A stretch of DNA of 64,000 nt from Alteromonas sp. ASW11-130 (lineage in GTDB: Bacteria > Pseudomonadota > Gammaproteobacteria > Enterobacterales > Alteromonadaceae). Within the stretch, counting starts at the first letter, position 1, and every line of letters begins with the position of its first letter. The stretch lies in NCBI RefSeq assembly GCF_026183735.1, contig NZ_JAPFRE010000015.1:62001-126000 (forward strand), written 5' to 3'. Position numbers and translations under genes: made by a program. Positions 50,916-59,510 of the stretch are shown here, one piece after another. The notes below the pieces were generated by a model that was given only the letters and a program-made list of their open reading frames with translations, ran no database searches and was not told the origin of the DNA.

Positions 50916-52013
50916 ATGACAATGGCTTTACACAGCACTATTCAAACGATAATTGATAAGCCGCTATCAATTAAGGCACAAGAGCAAAGCTTACGCTCGC
51001 AATCAACCGACTTCCCCCCACTTTATCCTGCTATTCCTCTGATTAATATGACACGCTTTGCCGGCCGGTATATGTGCGGCGCAGAAAGTTTGAAGGAAGG
51101 CAGAGCAGTGAGCCGAAAGCGGATAAGTACTGTGATGGCGGGAATACATACCGAAGATGAGTTAGCCACGACTTTAGCCCAACGTATAGAGCGCTACGAA
51201 ATTGCGACAACCATTGCTGCTGAAAATATACTTTCAATCGAAACTGTTAGCGATATTCATCAGTTACTCTCACCAGAACATGATTCGCGCGGCATCATTC
51301 GCCAACATCAAAACTGGGTGGGTGGCGACAGTGCAGAATCAGCGAAATTGCTCCCCCCCTCTCCAGAATGTTTACCTGTATTATTAAAAGAGTGGCAACA
51401 ATTTACGCTTAACTGCAAACTCGACGACCCATTTAATGCAATTCTCGTTTTCAGCTATTTTATCATTCTACATCCCTTTAGCGATGGTAATGGGCGACTG
51501 TCGCGGCTCATCTTATCTCGCTGCCTGTCGGGTGGTTTACACCGTCCAGGGTTCGTCAGCCCCGCATTGTATAGACTAAATCATCCCGTTGAGACACAAA
51601 AAGAATTATCCGCCACCCCAAAAGCAACACTCTCAGGTGAGTGGTCACCCGTGTTATCTTATTGGAAACAAGCCTTTACGTGGCAACGTAAAATCTCGCT
51701 TGCAATGACTGAGAAGGTCAATACTACCAAAAGGTTATTGGATAATGCGTTACTTTTGGCAAGCCCGACTACGCATACAAAGGAATTATTAACCCTGTTG
51801 TTCGAACAACCTGTGGTCACACTCGAGTACATATGTAAACGGCTGAAGATAGATGTTTTAACAGCGAATACGCTGCTGGAGTTGTTTTGCCACAACAATG
51901 TGTTGAAACGTTTTGCGTTAAAGCGTCCACTGGGAACGGTAGTATTTAGTTGCGAACCGATTTTTCAACTGTGGTCTGAACTTGACGCACTACTTTTCAG
52001 TGATGAATACTAA
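50916..52013 (+). CDS. Fic family protein (predicted AMP-transferase)
   Basis: A 365-residue protein whose core motif HPFSDGNGRLSR starts at H186, an exact match to HPFx(D/E)GN(G/K)R, so adenylylation of a target hydroxyl is expected. N-terminal DUF4172-like and C-terminal winged-helix parts (about 290-355) are typical of stand-alone Fic proteins. The inhibitory helix of such proteins normally reads SSxIEG; here the aligned sequence is ISTVMAGIHTEDEL, placing A75 where the inhibitory Glu should be. The start is ATG 50916 with GGAAGG just before it; the frame opens earlier within a terminator. The target protein is unknown. Confidence 0.9.
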   Translation: MTMALHSTIQTIIDKPLSIKAQEQSLRSQSTDFPPLYPAIPLINMTRFAGRYMCGAESLKEGRAVSRKRISTVMAGIHTEDELATTLAQRIERYEIATTIAAENILSIETVSDIHQLLSPEHDSRGIIRQHQNWVGGDSAESAKLLPPSPECLPVLLKEWQQFTLNCKLDDPFNAILVFSYFIILHPFSDGNGRLSRLILSRCLSGGLHRPGFVSPALYRLNHPVETQKELSATPKATLSGEWSPVLSYWKQAFTWQRKISLAMTEKVNTTKRLLDNALLLASPTTHTKELLTLLFEQPVVTLEYICKRLKIDVLTANTLLELFCHNNVLKRFALKRPLGTVVFSCEPIFQLWSELDALLFSDEY

Positions 52014-52042
52014 CCCATCACACGTGGCTGCAACTCGCCCAA

Positions 52043-54073
52043 TCAGTCTGGTATGGTTTTCGCTAAATTTACACTTTTTTCAGACGTTTTTGTGATCACG
52101 CTTTCAACTTGATCACAAAGCTGTTCACTGTGCAGCGAACAAAGTTTTCGCGCCCTAGCGATGATAAAATTTAAGTCAGCTGGGTAGAAATAGCGGTTTT
52201 CGATGCTCAGATGATTGCTTAGTTCACGTAACGTTGAGATATAATTTTCGTCAGTTTCGCTTGGGTAATGAGCCAACATCGTAGTTAAATATTCATGAAC
52301 ATAGACCGATTTAGGTGACTTGAAGGTGTCTTTCTGCTCATCAATTAGCAGACGTAACTGTCTAAATGGAATTGATTTCGCTGGTCGCACACTATCGATT
52401 CGCAGTTGCGTTACTTCTAATGCACGTTTGATAATGGTAGCTGGGGTCAAATTAGACTCATCAATTATCACTCTCGCTTGCTCTAGTTCATGCTGGCTTA
52501 ACTCTATCTCGCCACTATATAAGTGGGTTCTCGACTTCAACATAATTTGCTCAAGGTAGACATTATTTTCCGCACCAATATTGGCGCGAGTTAACTCTTT
52601 CGCCTCAGATAGTGCTGTGAGTGCTTTTTGATACTGGCCGCTCATAAAATAAAGCTCCCCCAGATACCGTTTCTGCCTTGCAACACTTTGATGCGTGTGC
52701 GGTAAAATTTGTTGTCGAGCTTCTATAGCAGATATCAGCAGGAGTTCCGCTTCCGCCCAGTCATAGTCAAAAAAAGCAACGATGCGGCTAAGCTCTTCCT
52801 GGGCTTCGATAGCTTTTAAATCAAATCGACTAAGCTTTGTTTTATAAATACGAATGGCGTCTTCCATAAGCTGGCGCTTAACATCACCGTCGAATTCATA
52901 CCAATTCAATAGTACATTGCTATCGGCCACGCTTACACTGTCGCTCCCAAGTTGCCGTATATAAATATTCTTGGCCAATTGGGCCATTTTTTGGCCTCGC
53001 GCTAAAGCGCGCTCACGATGACAATACGGCTCAACACAAATCAGACGTGTTCGACTAACCTGAATATGCGCATCTGCGACTAAGAGATCGGAGTACGCAC
53101 TACTTTGCTCAAGCACCTTCAGAATATGCGTTCCGGTATTATATGCTTCTTCCCTGTTTTTAAGCGCAATTAAACTGTCGAGTGTGCTGAGTTTGGCCCG
53201 AATCGATTCCTCAGAGTCGACGCCATATACGCTGTCGGTAGCTTGTTCTACACGACCCGCAAGCAGCCTGGCCTCTTTAAAAGCACCGATGCCATGATAG
53301 AGGCTTTTTAGCGCAGATAATTGTCCCAGGTACGCTGCCGAGTCCTCTTGGTGCGCAAGTAGTTCGTGAAATTTAGTATCTAATTGCGATTTTCCATCCA
53401 TTGCACTGTTGTTTACTTTTTTCAGTAAACCATTGTGCATTGATTCATAAAGCGCAACCTGAGCAGTCAATTCACTTTGTTTTTTGCTGAGCAGCTTAGT
53501 TTCACTATCTTTTTTGTAAAGGGATATGCCCGCCAATACGATTATCGTAATTAAAACACACTGGGAACCTAGTAAGAACGCAGTTGCTTTCGAGGAGATC
53601 GCTTTTGAATTAATGCGCTTTACTTGTTCGGTATTAACAATAGGTCTTGAAACGTCGGGTTTTTCAGGCTTACGTTCTTGCTCCAAGACGACCTTGTCGG
53701 GCAGAAATATTGAATTAGCTAATGGATCAGAGGTTGAAGTGGCATAAGTTACTACATCGCACTGCAACAAATAGCCAACCTTCGGAATGGTAACGATTAT
53801 ATTCTTAGGGTTGTCCTTGAAACATTGCCTCAGCTCGCTAATACTCTGCTTCAGTACATTTTCGCTTACACATTTACCCTGCCAAACTACATCGAAAAAT
53901 GTTTTGCTTTGGACAATCTGTCCGGGGGTTTGAAGTAATAAAAGCAGTACATCAACTGTCTTATTCCTCAATATATAATTTCCGCCAGGGTACTTGAGCG
54001 TTTTGTGAGTGGGGGTGAACTGCCAACGTCCATCCATGACATAATGACTATGCGTATCGATATCCTTTTCCAT
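52043..54073 (-). CDS. CadC/ToxR-like membrane transcriptional regulator with TPR-like domain
   Basis: A 676-residue protein. Residues about 10-105 form an OmpR/PhoB-type winged helix (LRNKTVDVLLLLLQTPGQIV; VSENVLKQSISELRQCF; TIPKVGYLLQ). A linker leads to a single membrane helix (about 165-185; CVLITIIVLAGISLY), and the long C-terminal part (about 200-660) is a helical repeat region of TPR type, on the periplasmic side. This is the ToxR/CadC plan, in which a membrane-bound factor binds DNA directly. It converges on fic with 29 bp between; it may control the secreted protein and fic, by neighbourhood only. Confidence 0.88.
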   Translation of the reverse strand: MEKDIDTHSHYVMDGRWQFTPTHKTLKYPGGNYILRNKTVDVLLLLLQTPGQIVQSKTFFDVVWQGKCVSENVLKQSISELRQCFKDNPKNIIVTIPKVGYLLQCDVVTYATSTSDPLANSIFLPDKVVLEQERKPEKPDVSRPIVNTEQVKRINSKAISSKATAFLLGSQCVLITIIVLAGISLYKKDSETKLLSKKQSELTAQVALYESMHNGLLKKVNNSAMDGKSQLDTKFHELLAHQEDSAAYLGQLSALKSLYHGIGAFKEARLLAGRVEQATDSVYGVDSEESIRAKLSTLDSLIALKNREEAYNTGTHILKVLEQSSAYSDLLVADAHIQVSRTRLICVEPYCHRERALARGQKMAQLAKNIYIRQLGSDSVSVADSNVLLNWYEFDGDVKRQLMEDAIRIYKTKLSRFDLKAIEAQEELSRIVAFFDYDWAEAELLLISAIEARQQILPHTHQSVARQKRYLGELYFMSGQYQKALTALSEAKELTRANIGAENNVYLEQIMLKSRTHLYSGEIELSQHELEQARVIIDESNLTPATIIKRALEVTQLRIDSVRPAKSIPFRQLRLLIDEQKDTFKSPKSVYVHEYLTTMLAHYPSETDENYISTLRELSNHLSIENRYFYPADLNFIIARARKLCSLHSEQLCDQVESVITKTSEKSVNLAKTIPD

Positions 54074-54207
54074 ATAGCTAACAACTCGGTTGGCTCAATG
54101 CTAAGACTATGACTTTACATAGTTAATTGATATGCAGTCAAACGCAGTACGCTTCTAAACACAAATGGCATTGTAAAGCGCAGTAAAATAACGTTCACCA
54201 TTCCCCC

Positions 54208-55338
54208 CTACAATTCCAACCAATTTGAAGGATTTAACGCCTTCCCCTTGTGCCTGATTTCAAAGTAAAGATTGGGATAACTTTGACCACCGCTTTGCCC
54301 TACCAATGCGATGGAATCACCTCGACGGACATCATCACCTGCTTGTTTTAACAAGGCCTGATTATGACCATATACACTCATATAGCCTTCGCCATGGTCG
54401 ACTATCGTTACCAGTCCGAAACCGCGTAGCCAGTCAGCGTATAAAACGCGTCCTTGAGAAACGGCTTTAACTGCACTGCCTTCTGAACCTTCAATAACGA
54501 TACCTTTCCAGCGTACCTGACCTTGTCGGCGCTGCCCAAATAATCTTCTTACTGTTCCATCTGCCGGTTGCAAAAGCTTGCCTTTCGAAGAGGCTAGACC
54601 GTTAAGCTTCACTTGCCGCTGTTCAGCTGCCCGTAAATTGGCTTCTTCAATAGCTTGCATCAACGCTTTCTCGCTGGCCTGCAGTGACGCGACCTGCGCG
54701 GCATCACTCGCAATGCTACTATTTAACTTCGCCAAGGTTTGTTTACGATCATCCTGACGAGCTTGCAATTGTGCCTGCTGCGATTCTTGTTGGTTTAACA
54801 GTGCAGCCAACTCTTCTGCTTTAACTTCAAGCTCCGCATTGACGGCTTTCAGTGATTCGACATTGCTGCGAAATTTGGTAATTTCTTGCTGACGAGCTTT
54901 ATTGATGTACTGATAGTAAGTCAAAATTCGTTCAAATTTGCTGGCCTCTTCCTGATAGAAAAACAGCTTAGCGTAATCGTAGTTACCCGACATGAACGCA
55001 CTTTTTAACTGACTGGCCAGCGCGGATTGTTGCTGAATAATCGCGTCTATCAGGTGCTTTTGCTGAGTTTGCAGTTTCGATTGTTCTCGATGGTTGGACG
55101 CCAGTTTATTTTTAGTTATTTGCAGCTGAGAAGCTACCCGGCCTATTTCTTCTTCTGACCGCTGCAAAGCTTGCTGTAGTTCTTCAGCCGATGCCTGGCT
55201 TGCTGCCAGCCGTTGTTGGCGTGCTTTTAGTTCTGCCTGGAGTTCGGCCAATTGTTCTTGATGGGAATCTTGTGCCAAGACTGAAAATGATAAAAATATT
55301 GCGCTGCACAAAGTAAACGTGCGCATTATCATGTCCAT
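54208..55338 (-). CDS. envC: Murein hydrolase activator EnvC
   Basis: About 376 residues: signal peptide (MRTFTLCSAIFLSFSVLAQ), a long coiled coil (about 25-245, rich in Gln, Leu and Ala) and a C-terminal LytM/M23-type domain. The zinc ligands of active M23 peptidases are missing: the second motif reads YFEIRHKG instead of HxH, and GSEGSAV replaces the first. This matches EnvC, which activates amidases AmiA/AmiB at the septum rather than cutting itself. Start is ambiguous among ATGs at 55338, 55332 and 55326, with no strong ribosome site. yibQ, its usual neighbour, lies about 9.3 kb away on the same strand. Confidence 0.92.
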   Translation of the reverse strand: MDMIMRTFTLCSAIFLSFSVLAQDSHQEQLAELQAELKARQQRLAASQASAEELQQALQRSEEEIGRVASQLQITKNKLASNHREQSKLQTQQKHLIDAIIQQQSALASQLKSAFMSGNYDYAKLFFYQEEASKFERILTYYQYINKARQQEITKFRSNVESLKAVNAELEVKAEELAALLNQQESQQAQLQARQDDRKQTLAKLNSSIASDAAQVASLQASEKALMQAIEEANLRAAEQRQVKLNGLASSKGKLLQPADGTVRRLFGQRRQGQVRWKGIVIEGSEGSAVKAVSQGRVLYADWLRGFGLVTIVDHGEGYMSVYGHNQALLKQAGDDVRRGDSIALVGQSGGQSYPNLYFEIRHKGKALNPSNWLEL

Positions 55339-55519
55339 TTTAATACTAAATTTTGAAGGCATTACATCGACTAACCCAGAAAAACTGCATGCCATTTCAA
55401 CAGGTTTTCAGAAAGGTAACAAGTATGATGCGTTTAATTAGCGGCACGATCTGGTTTCTGCGCTGATTTTCTATATACTTTGCAGTCGATTTTGTGGGTA
55501 GAAGTACAAAGGTTTCAAA

Positions 55520-55945
55520 ATGGAACAGCTAATAGAATTCGCGGGAAATCACTTTTTATTAAGTGGGATCTGGCTTGCATTGGTCGCCATGCTGGTTTAC
55601 AGCTTTATCAGCTCAATGACTTCAAAAGTAAAAGAAGTCAATACGCATGAAATGACCCAACTTATTAATAAAGAAGATGCGGTCGTACTGGATACTCGCC
55701 AGGCAAAAGACTTCAAAGCAGGCCGTATTATCAACGCGCAGCAAATTAAACCGGAAGAAATCCGCGAGAAAAATTTCACTAAACTTGAAAAATTTAAAGA
55801 TACGCCCATTATTGTGGTGTGTGCGATGGGGAACAGTGCCCGTGGGGTAGCCTCATCAATGACAAAGAATGGCTTCAATAAAGTCTTCGTATTAAAAGGT
55901 GGCATGAACGCATGGCAAAGCGCCGGCTTGCCTATCAGCAGATAA
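55520..55945 (+). CDS. Membrane-anchored rhodanese-like protein (YibN type)
   Basis: A 141-residue protein with one N-terminal membrane helix (about 13-32) and a rhodanese domain facing the cytoplasm. The active-site loop is VVCAMGNSARGVAS, with the catalytic Cys, and VLDTRQAKDFKAGRI marks the domain start. Sulfur transfer is predicted, but the donor is unknown. It heads the run rhodanese-grxC-secB-gpsA, the same order as yibN-grxC-secB-gpsA in E. coli. Confidence 0.93.
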   Translation: MEQLIEFAGNHFLLSGIWLALVAMLVYSFISSMTSKVKEVNTHEMTQLINKEDAVVLDTRQAKDFKAGRIINAQQIKPEEIREKNFTKLEKFKDTPIIVVCAMGNSARGVASSMTKNGFNKVFVLKGGMNAWQSAGLPISR

Positions 55946-55954
55946 GAGGCTTTG

Positions 55955-56212
55955 ATGGCTAATATAGAAATTTATACAAAAGGCTATTGTCCGTATTGTC
56001 ATCGTGCAAAAGCATTATTTGACGAAAAAGGCGTAGGTTTTAAAGAATACGCAATTGACGTACAGCCCGAATTGCGCGACGAAATGATTTCTCGTGCTCA
56101 TGGCGGCTGGACAGTGCCACAAATTTTTATTAATGAGCAGCATATTGGCGGATGTGACGACTTAGTTGCTCTTGATATGCAGAATAAACTGGATGACCTG
56201 CTGGCTGAATAA
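55955..56212 (+). CDS. grxC: Glutaredoxin 3
   Basis: An 85-residue cytosolic dithiol glutaredoxin with CPYC active site in KGYCPYCHRAK, the cis-Pro TVPQIFIN, and the glutathione-binding GGCDDL. It reduces disulfides using glutathione. ATG 55955 is chosen over the TTG one codon before; AAGAGG lies about 5 bases upstream. It is 9 bp after the rhodanese gene. Confidence 0.97.
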   Translation: MANIEIYTKGYCPYCHRAKALFDEKGVGFKEYAIDVQPELRDEMISRAHGGWTVPQIFINEQHIGGCDDLVALDMQNKLDDLLAE

Positions 56213-56251
56213 AGTAAATTGCAGGCAACGACAACAAGTATAGGAAGTATA

Positions 56252-56752
56252 ATGGCTGAAGAAAATCAAGCTGCAGGTGAAAACCAAACACCTAATGCAC
56301 AATTTCATGTTCAACGAATCTACGTAAAAGATATCTCGTTTGAATCTCCTAACCCAGTGGCGATGTTTAATAAAGAATGGAAGCCAGAGATCAAATTAGA
56401 TATCGACACTAAAACCGACAAAGTAAATGATACGTTATTTGAGGTTGTATTGTCGGTGACAGTTACCGCCACGCTAGGTGAAGAAACAGCATTCTTATGC
56501 GAAGTTCAGCAAGCTGGTTTATTTACTATTATTGACATGCCAGACCAGAATAAAGCCCATACCCTGGGTTCGTTCTGCCCTAACATGTTGTTCCCCTATG
56601 CTCGTGAAGCGGTTTCAAATATGGTTAATCGTGGTACTTTCCCTCCACTTAATCTTGCGCCTGTAAACTTCGACGCTATTTTTGCAGCATACATGCAAAA
56701 ACGTGCACAGCAAGCCCAAGGTGAAGAGACCCCACAGAAGCTTGACGCGTAA
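56252..56752 (+). CDS. secB: Protein-export chaperone SecB
   Basis: A 166-residue tetrameric chaperone that holds precursor proteins unfolded and hands them to SecA. Family pattern: [18 protein letters not shown] at about residues 18-35, then [23 protein letters not shown] and [16 protein letters not shown]. The start at ATG 56252 has AGGAAG about 6 bases upstream; the longer open frame from 56219 is not supported. Followed 6 bp later by gpsA. Confidence 0.98.
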   Translation: MAEENQAAGENQTPNAQFHVQRIYVKDISFESPNPVAMFNKEWKPEIKLDIDTKTDKVNDTLFEVVLSVTVTATLGEETAFLCEVQQAGLFTIIDMPDQNKAHTLGSFCPNMLFPYAREAVSNMVNRGTFPPLNLAPVNFDAIFAAYMQKRAQQAQGEETPQKLDA

Positions 56753-56758
56753 AATTAC

Positions 56759-57760
56759 ATGAGTAGCGATTCAGTAACTGTTTTAGGGGCGGGGTCTTAT
56801 GGCACCGCCCTTGCGTTTTGCCTTGCTCGTAACTGCACCTCGACAGTGCTTTGGGGGCGAGATAAAGAACACATGGCGGAAATGGCGGTAACGCGCGAAA
56901 ATAGACGTTATTTACCAGGGTTCAGGCTTCCCGACACGTTGCAGATTGAAGCTAATTTAGAAGCCGCCGTGAAGCGAAGTAAGTTTGTGTTAGTGGTTGT
57001 TCCTAGTCATGCATTCAGTGGTATGCTGAAAGCTATTCAACCTATATTACAACCTGAACAGTGCATAATATGGGCGACCAAAGGGCTAGAGCCAGGCACG
57101 GGCAGACTATTAAGAGACGTTGCGCTGGACATATTGGGGGAGCAATATCCTCTCGCTGTGTTATCGGGTCCCACTTTCGCTAAAGAAATGGCCGCAGGAC
57201 TGCCCACCGCAATATCCCTTTCCTCCACCGATGAGAACTTGGTGGATACCTTTGCCGCCAAACTACACTGTGCCAAATCATTCAGGGTGTATAAAAACCC
57301 TGACTTTATTGGGGTTCAGCTTGGTGGTGCCGTCAAGAATGTGATTGCGATCGGTGCCGGATTGGCTGACGGTTTAGGTTTTGGAGCGAATGCGCGAACT
57401 GCATTAATTACCCGCGGTTTAGCTGAACTTTGTCGTTTAGGCATTAAAGTCGGCGCAAGACCTGAGACTTTTATGGGTATGGCTGGCCTGGGAGACTTAG
57501 TATTAACCTGCACTGACAACCAATCACGTAATAGGCGTTTCGGTCTGGCATTAGGTGAAGGGAAATCCGTAGATCAAGCGCAAAAGGAAATCGGTCAGGT
57601 TGTTGAAGGCTACCGCAATACTGAAGAAGTTCGCATCCTTGCCCAACGTTTAAAGGTCGAAATGCCTATCTGTGAGCAGATTTATTCTGTACTTTACGAA
57701 GGTAAGTCGCCCAAAGACGCTGCGTTATCCTTGCTAGGCCGAGACCTTAAGCAAGAGTAA
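56759..57760 (+). CDS. gpsA: Glycerol-3-phosphate dehydrogenase [NAD(P)+]
   Basis: A 333-residue enzyme reducing dihydroxyacetone phosphate to sn-glycerol-3-phosphate for phospholipids. The NAD-binding [13 protein letters not shown] is at residues 8-20, then [23 protein letters not shown], the catalytic Lys in [14 protein letters not shown], and [13 protein letters not shown]. Its TAA stop codon is itself part of a GTAAAAA heptamer of a short repeat that continues downstream. It ends the rhodanese-grxC-secB-gpsA run; cysE, next in E. coli, is absent and trmL follows instead. Confidence 0.98.
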   Translation: MSSDSVTVLGAGSYGTALAFCLARNCTSTVLWGRDKEHMAEMAVTRENRRYLPGFRLPDTLQIEANLEAAVKRSKFVLVVVPSHAFSGMLKAIQPILQPEQCIIWATKGLEPGTGRLLRDVALDILGEQYPLAVLSGPTFAKEMAAGLPTAISLSSTDENLVDTFAAKLHCAKSFRVYKNPDFIGVQLGGAVKNVIAIGAGLADGLGFGANARTALITRGLAELCRLGIKVGARPETFMGMAGLGDLVLTCTDNQSRNRRFGLALGEGKSVDQAQKEIGQVVEGYRNTEEVRILAQRLKVEMPICEQIYSVLYEGKSPKDAALSLLGRDLKQE

Positions 57761-57777
57761 AAAGTAAAAGTAAAAAA
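57757..57777. repeat. Short GTAAAAA repeat overlapping the gpsA stop codon
   Basis: GTAAAAA, GTAAAA, GTAAAAAA follow each other, the first containing the gpsA TAA. It resembles the heptamer tracts at 7.1-7.3 and 11.4 kb, but is short and one unit is 6 bp. Confidence 0.6.
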
Positions 57778-57828
57778 TTAAAATTAACCGGAACAAAATC
57801 TGGCTTTTTAAATTACCAGGCTCACATT

Positions 57829-58293
57829 ATGTTTCATATCGCTTTGCACGAACCAAAGATGCCCCAAAACACCGGGAACATTATCCGATTAGTCAGCAAT
57901 AACGGTTGCCATCTTCATTTAATAGAGCCGCTTGGTTTTGAACTGGATGAAAAAAAGCTAAGAAGGGCTTCACTAGATTATCGTGATTTAGCTCACGTCA
58001 CTGTACACGACAGTTATGAAGCATTTCTACAGCGCTTTACGGGTCATCGCATCTTTGCGCTTACAACAAAAGGCAGCCGTTGCTACACCACCCCTGACTA
58101 TCGAGAGGGTGATGTATTATTATTTGGCTCCGAAACCGCCGGGTTACCTGATAGCATTTTAAACAATTTAACGAGCGATTACCGTATTCGGGTTCCAATG
58201 CAAGCTGATGCGCGTAGCCTCAATTTATCGAATACCGTGGCCATAGTAAGTTATGAAGCTTGGCGACAGCATGAATTTATAAATGGAAAATAA
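57829..58293 (+). CDS. trmL: tRNA (cytidine(34)-2'-O)-methyltransferase
   Basis: A 154-residue SPOUT enzyme that 2'-O-methylates the wobble base of leucine tRNAs with SAM. Motifs: EPKMPQNTGNIIRLV near the N-terminus, LLFGSETAGLPDSIL with the SAM knot, and VPMQADARSLNLSNTVAIV at the C-terminus. The length is that of TrmL rather than of longer SpoU members. Converges on the ExoD gene with 3 bp between stop codons. Confidence 0.96.
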   Translation: MFHIALHEPKMPQNTGNIIRLVSNNGCHLHLIEPLGFELDEKKLRRASLDYRDLAHVTVHDSYEAFLQRFTGHRIFALTTKGSRCYTTPDYREGDVLLFGSETAGLPDSILNNLTSDYRIRVPMQADARSLNLSNTVAIVSYEAWRQHEFINGK

Positions 58294-58296
58294 AGG

Positions 58297-58878
58297 TCAC
58301 AAAATAATTTGATTTAATACGAGATAAACGCTTCCGGTCGCTATAAGCAACCCAATAAGCGCCATCATCCCATCTTTGGTGCTAAGCCCGATGCCAATAA
58401 ACCCCACTGCTAACGCTGGCAGCGCCGCAGCAAATGGAATCACTTCAAGTGGAATCATTAATAAGGCTGTTAAGCCGCAAACCAATGCAAGCAGTCGCAT
58501 TACGATTGGTTGAATGAAAAATTCTAAGCGTGGCCTAAAGAGTTTATCGATCTTCTTTGTATAGGGTTTTACTTTTTCTACTCCTGATTTAAGTGTATCC
58601 CTTTCAAATTCAACCTTCTCAAACTGTTGCGGTAACCACGGGTGCATCTTCCCGAAAACCAACTGGATAGTAATTAAAAATATGGTGATACCACAAATAG
58701 ATGGAACGCCGGGGATCGCCCCTGTTGGCAGAATTACAATAATCGATGGAGCGAGAAGTAATGGACCATAACCTCTATTTTCGAGCGCTTCTACCATATC
58801 GTGTACAGTAGCTTTTTCACCAGATGAGTTTTTCACCAGCTCATCCATCGCTTCTGTTAAATTTATACTTGCCGCCAT
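58297..58878 (-). CDS. ExoD family membrane protein
   Basis: A 193-residue protein with the ExoD pattern GYGPLLLAPSIIVILPTGAI followed by VPSICG and several membrane helices in the C-terminal half. The family is named for a role in exopolysaccharide in rhizobia; the molecular function is unknown. GGAGG lies 5-8 bases before ATG 58878, so this start is preferred to the TTG at 58890. It lies 35 bp downstream of the small unknown gene at 58914. Confidence 0.88.
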   Translation of the reverse strand: MAASINLTEAMDELVKNSSGEKATVHDMVEALENRGYGPLLLAPSIIVILPTGAIPGVPSICGITIFLITIQLVFGKMHPWLPQQFEKVEFERDTLKSGVEKVKPYTKKIDKLFRPRLEFFIQPIVMRLLALVCGLTALLMIPLEVIPFAAALPALAVGFIGIGLSTKDGMMALIGLLIATGSVYLVLNQIIL

Positions 58879-58913
58879 CAACGCCTCCAAATAGTTACCA
58901 CTCAGTATCTTTC

Positions 58914-59108
58914 CTAATTCAGCAACATTCGACGAACAATACGGTTATTGTGTAACTCTACATCAAAGCAATCTTCACTATCAGCTATCTCCGCAGGAGC
59001 CGAAAACTCATCTATTGTAGCCTTACACGTGAAACCATAAACGTCGCTCAAAGGAGCCCCTCCCTCGGCAACGATACATTCACGTTTAAAGCCTTCGCGA
59101 CTATCCAT
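58914..59108 (-). CDS. Small hypothetical protein
   Basis: A 64-residue acidic protein with two cysteines and no membrane segment (begins MDSREGFKREC, ends NRIVRRMLLN). AAGGG precedes the ATG by about 7 bases, and it is the first of two same-strand genes with exoD 35 bp downstream. No family recognised. The good ribosome site and gene spacing support it as real. Confidence 0.6.
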   Translation of the reverse strand: MDSREGFKRECIVAEGGAPLSDVYGFTCKATIDEFSAPAEIADSEDCFDVELHNNRIVRRMLLN

Positions 59109-59510
59109 GCTGTACCCTTATACAAATTCGTTCTGCCAAGCATAGAAAATGCTTACATTCTCATGGTAAAAGTTATTAGCAGGATCTATGCCTTGATAGT
59201 TTTTAGCTTAGTTTCAACGGGTAAACGGGAAAATAGTCATACTCGAAAATCTGCGCTAATGGAATAATGTTACAACTTTTGCCCCACCAATTAGTTCGGC
59301 GGTGTTTGCGCTAAAAGAGTGACACAGGAGCAGGTTAAAAGCTGTAAAGGCCGCGCTATTGGACGCTCGTGAAAGACGTAGGTAACTACACTGGACTGCA
59401 TAGAATTGTCGCATAAAGACATACTTAGTCAACGTGCCTGAATCAGATTCCCCCCCTTTTTTAGGCTGTCCTCACTTCATTTCGCACTGGTTTAATAGAA
59501 AGAATTAATA
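59109..59510. other. Intergenic region
   Basis: About 400 bp between two minus-strand genes, with no gene or RNA recognised. It must contain the promoter of the small hypothetical gene; no box stands out. A run of seven C followed by T occurs near 59450-59461. Confidence 0.4.
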
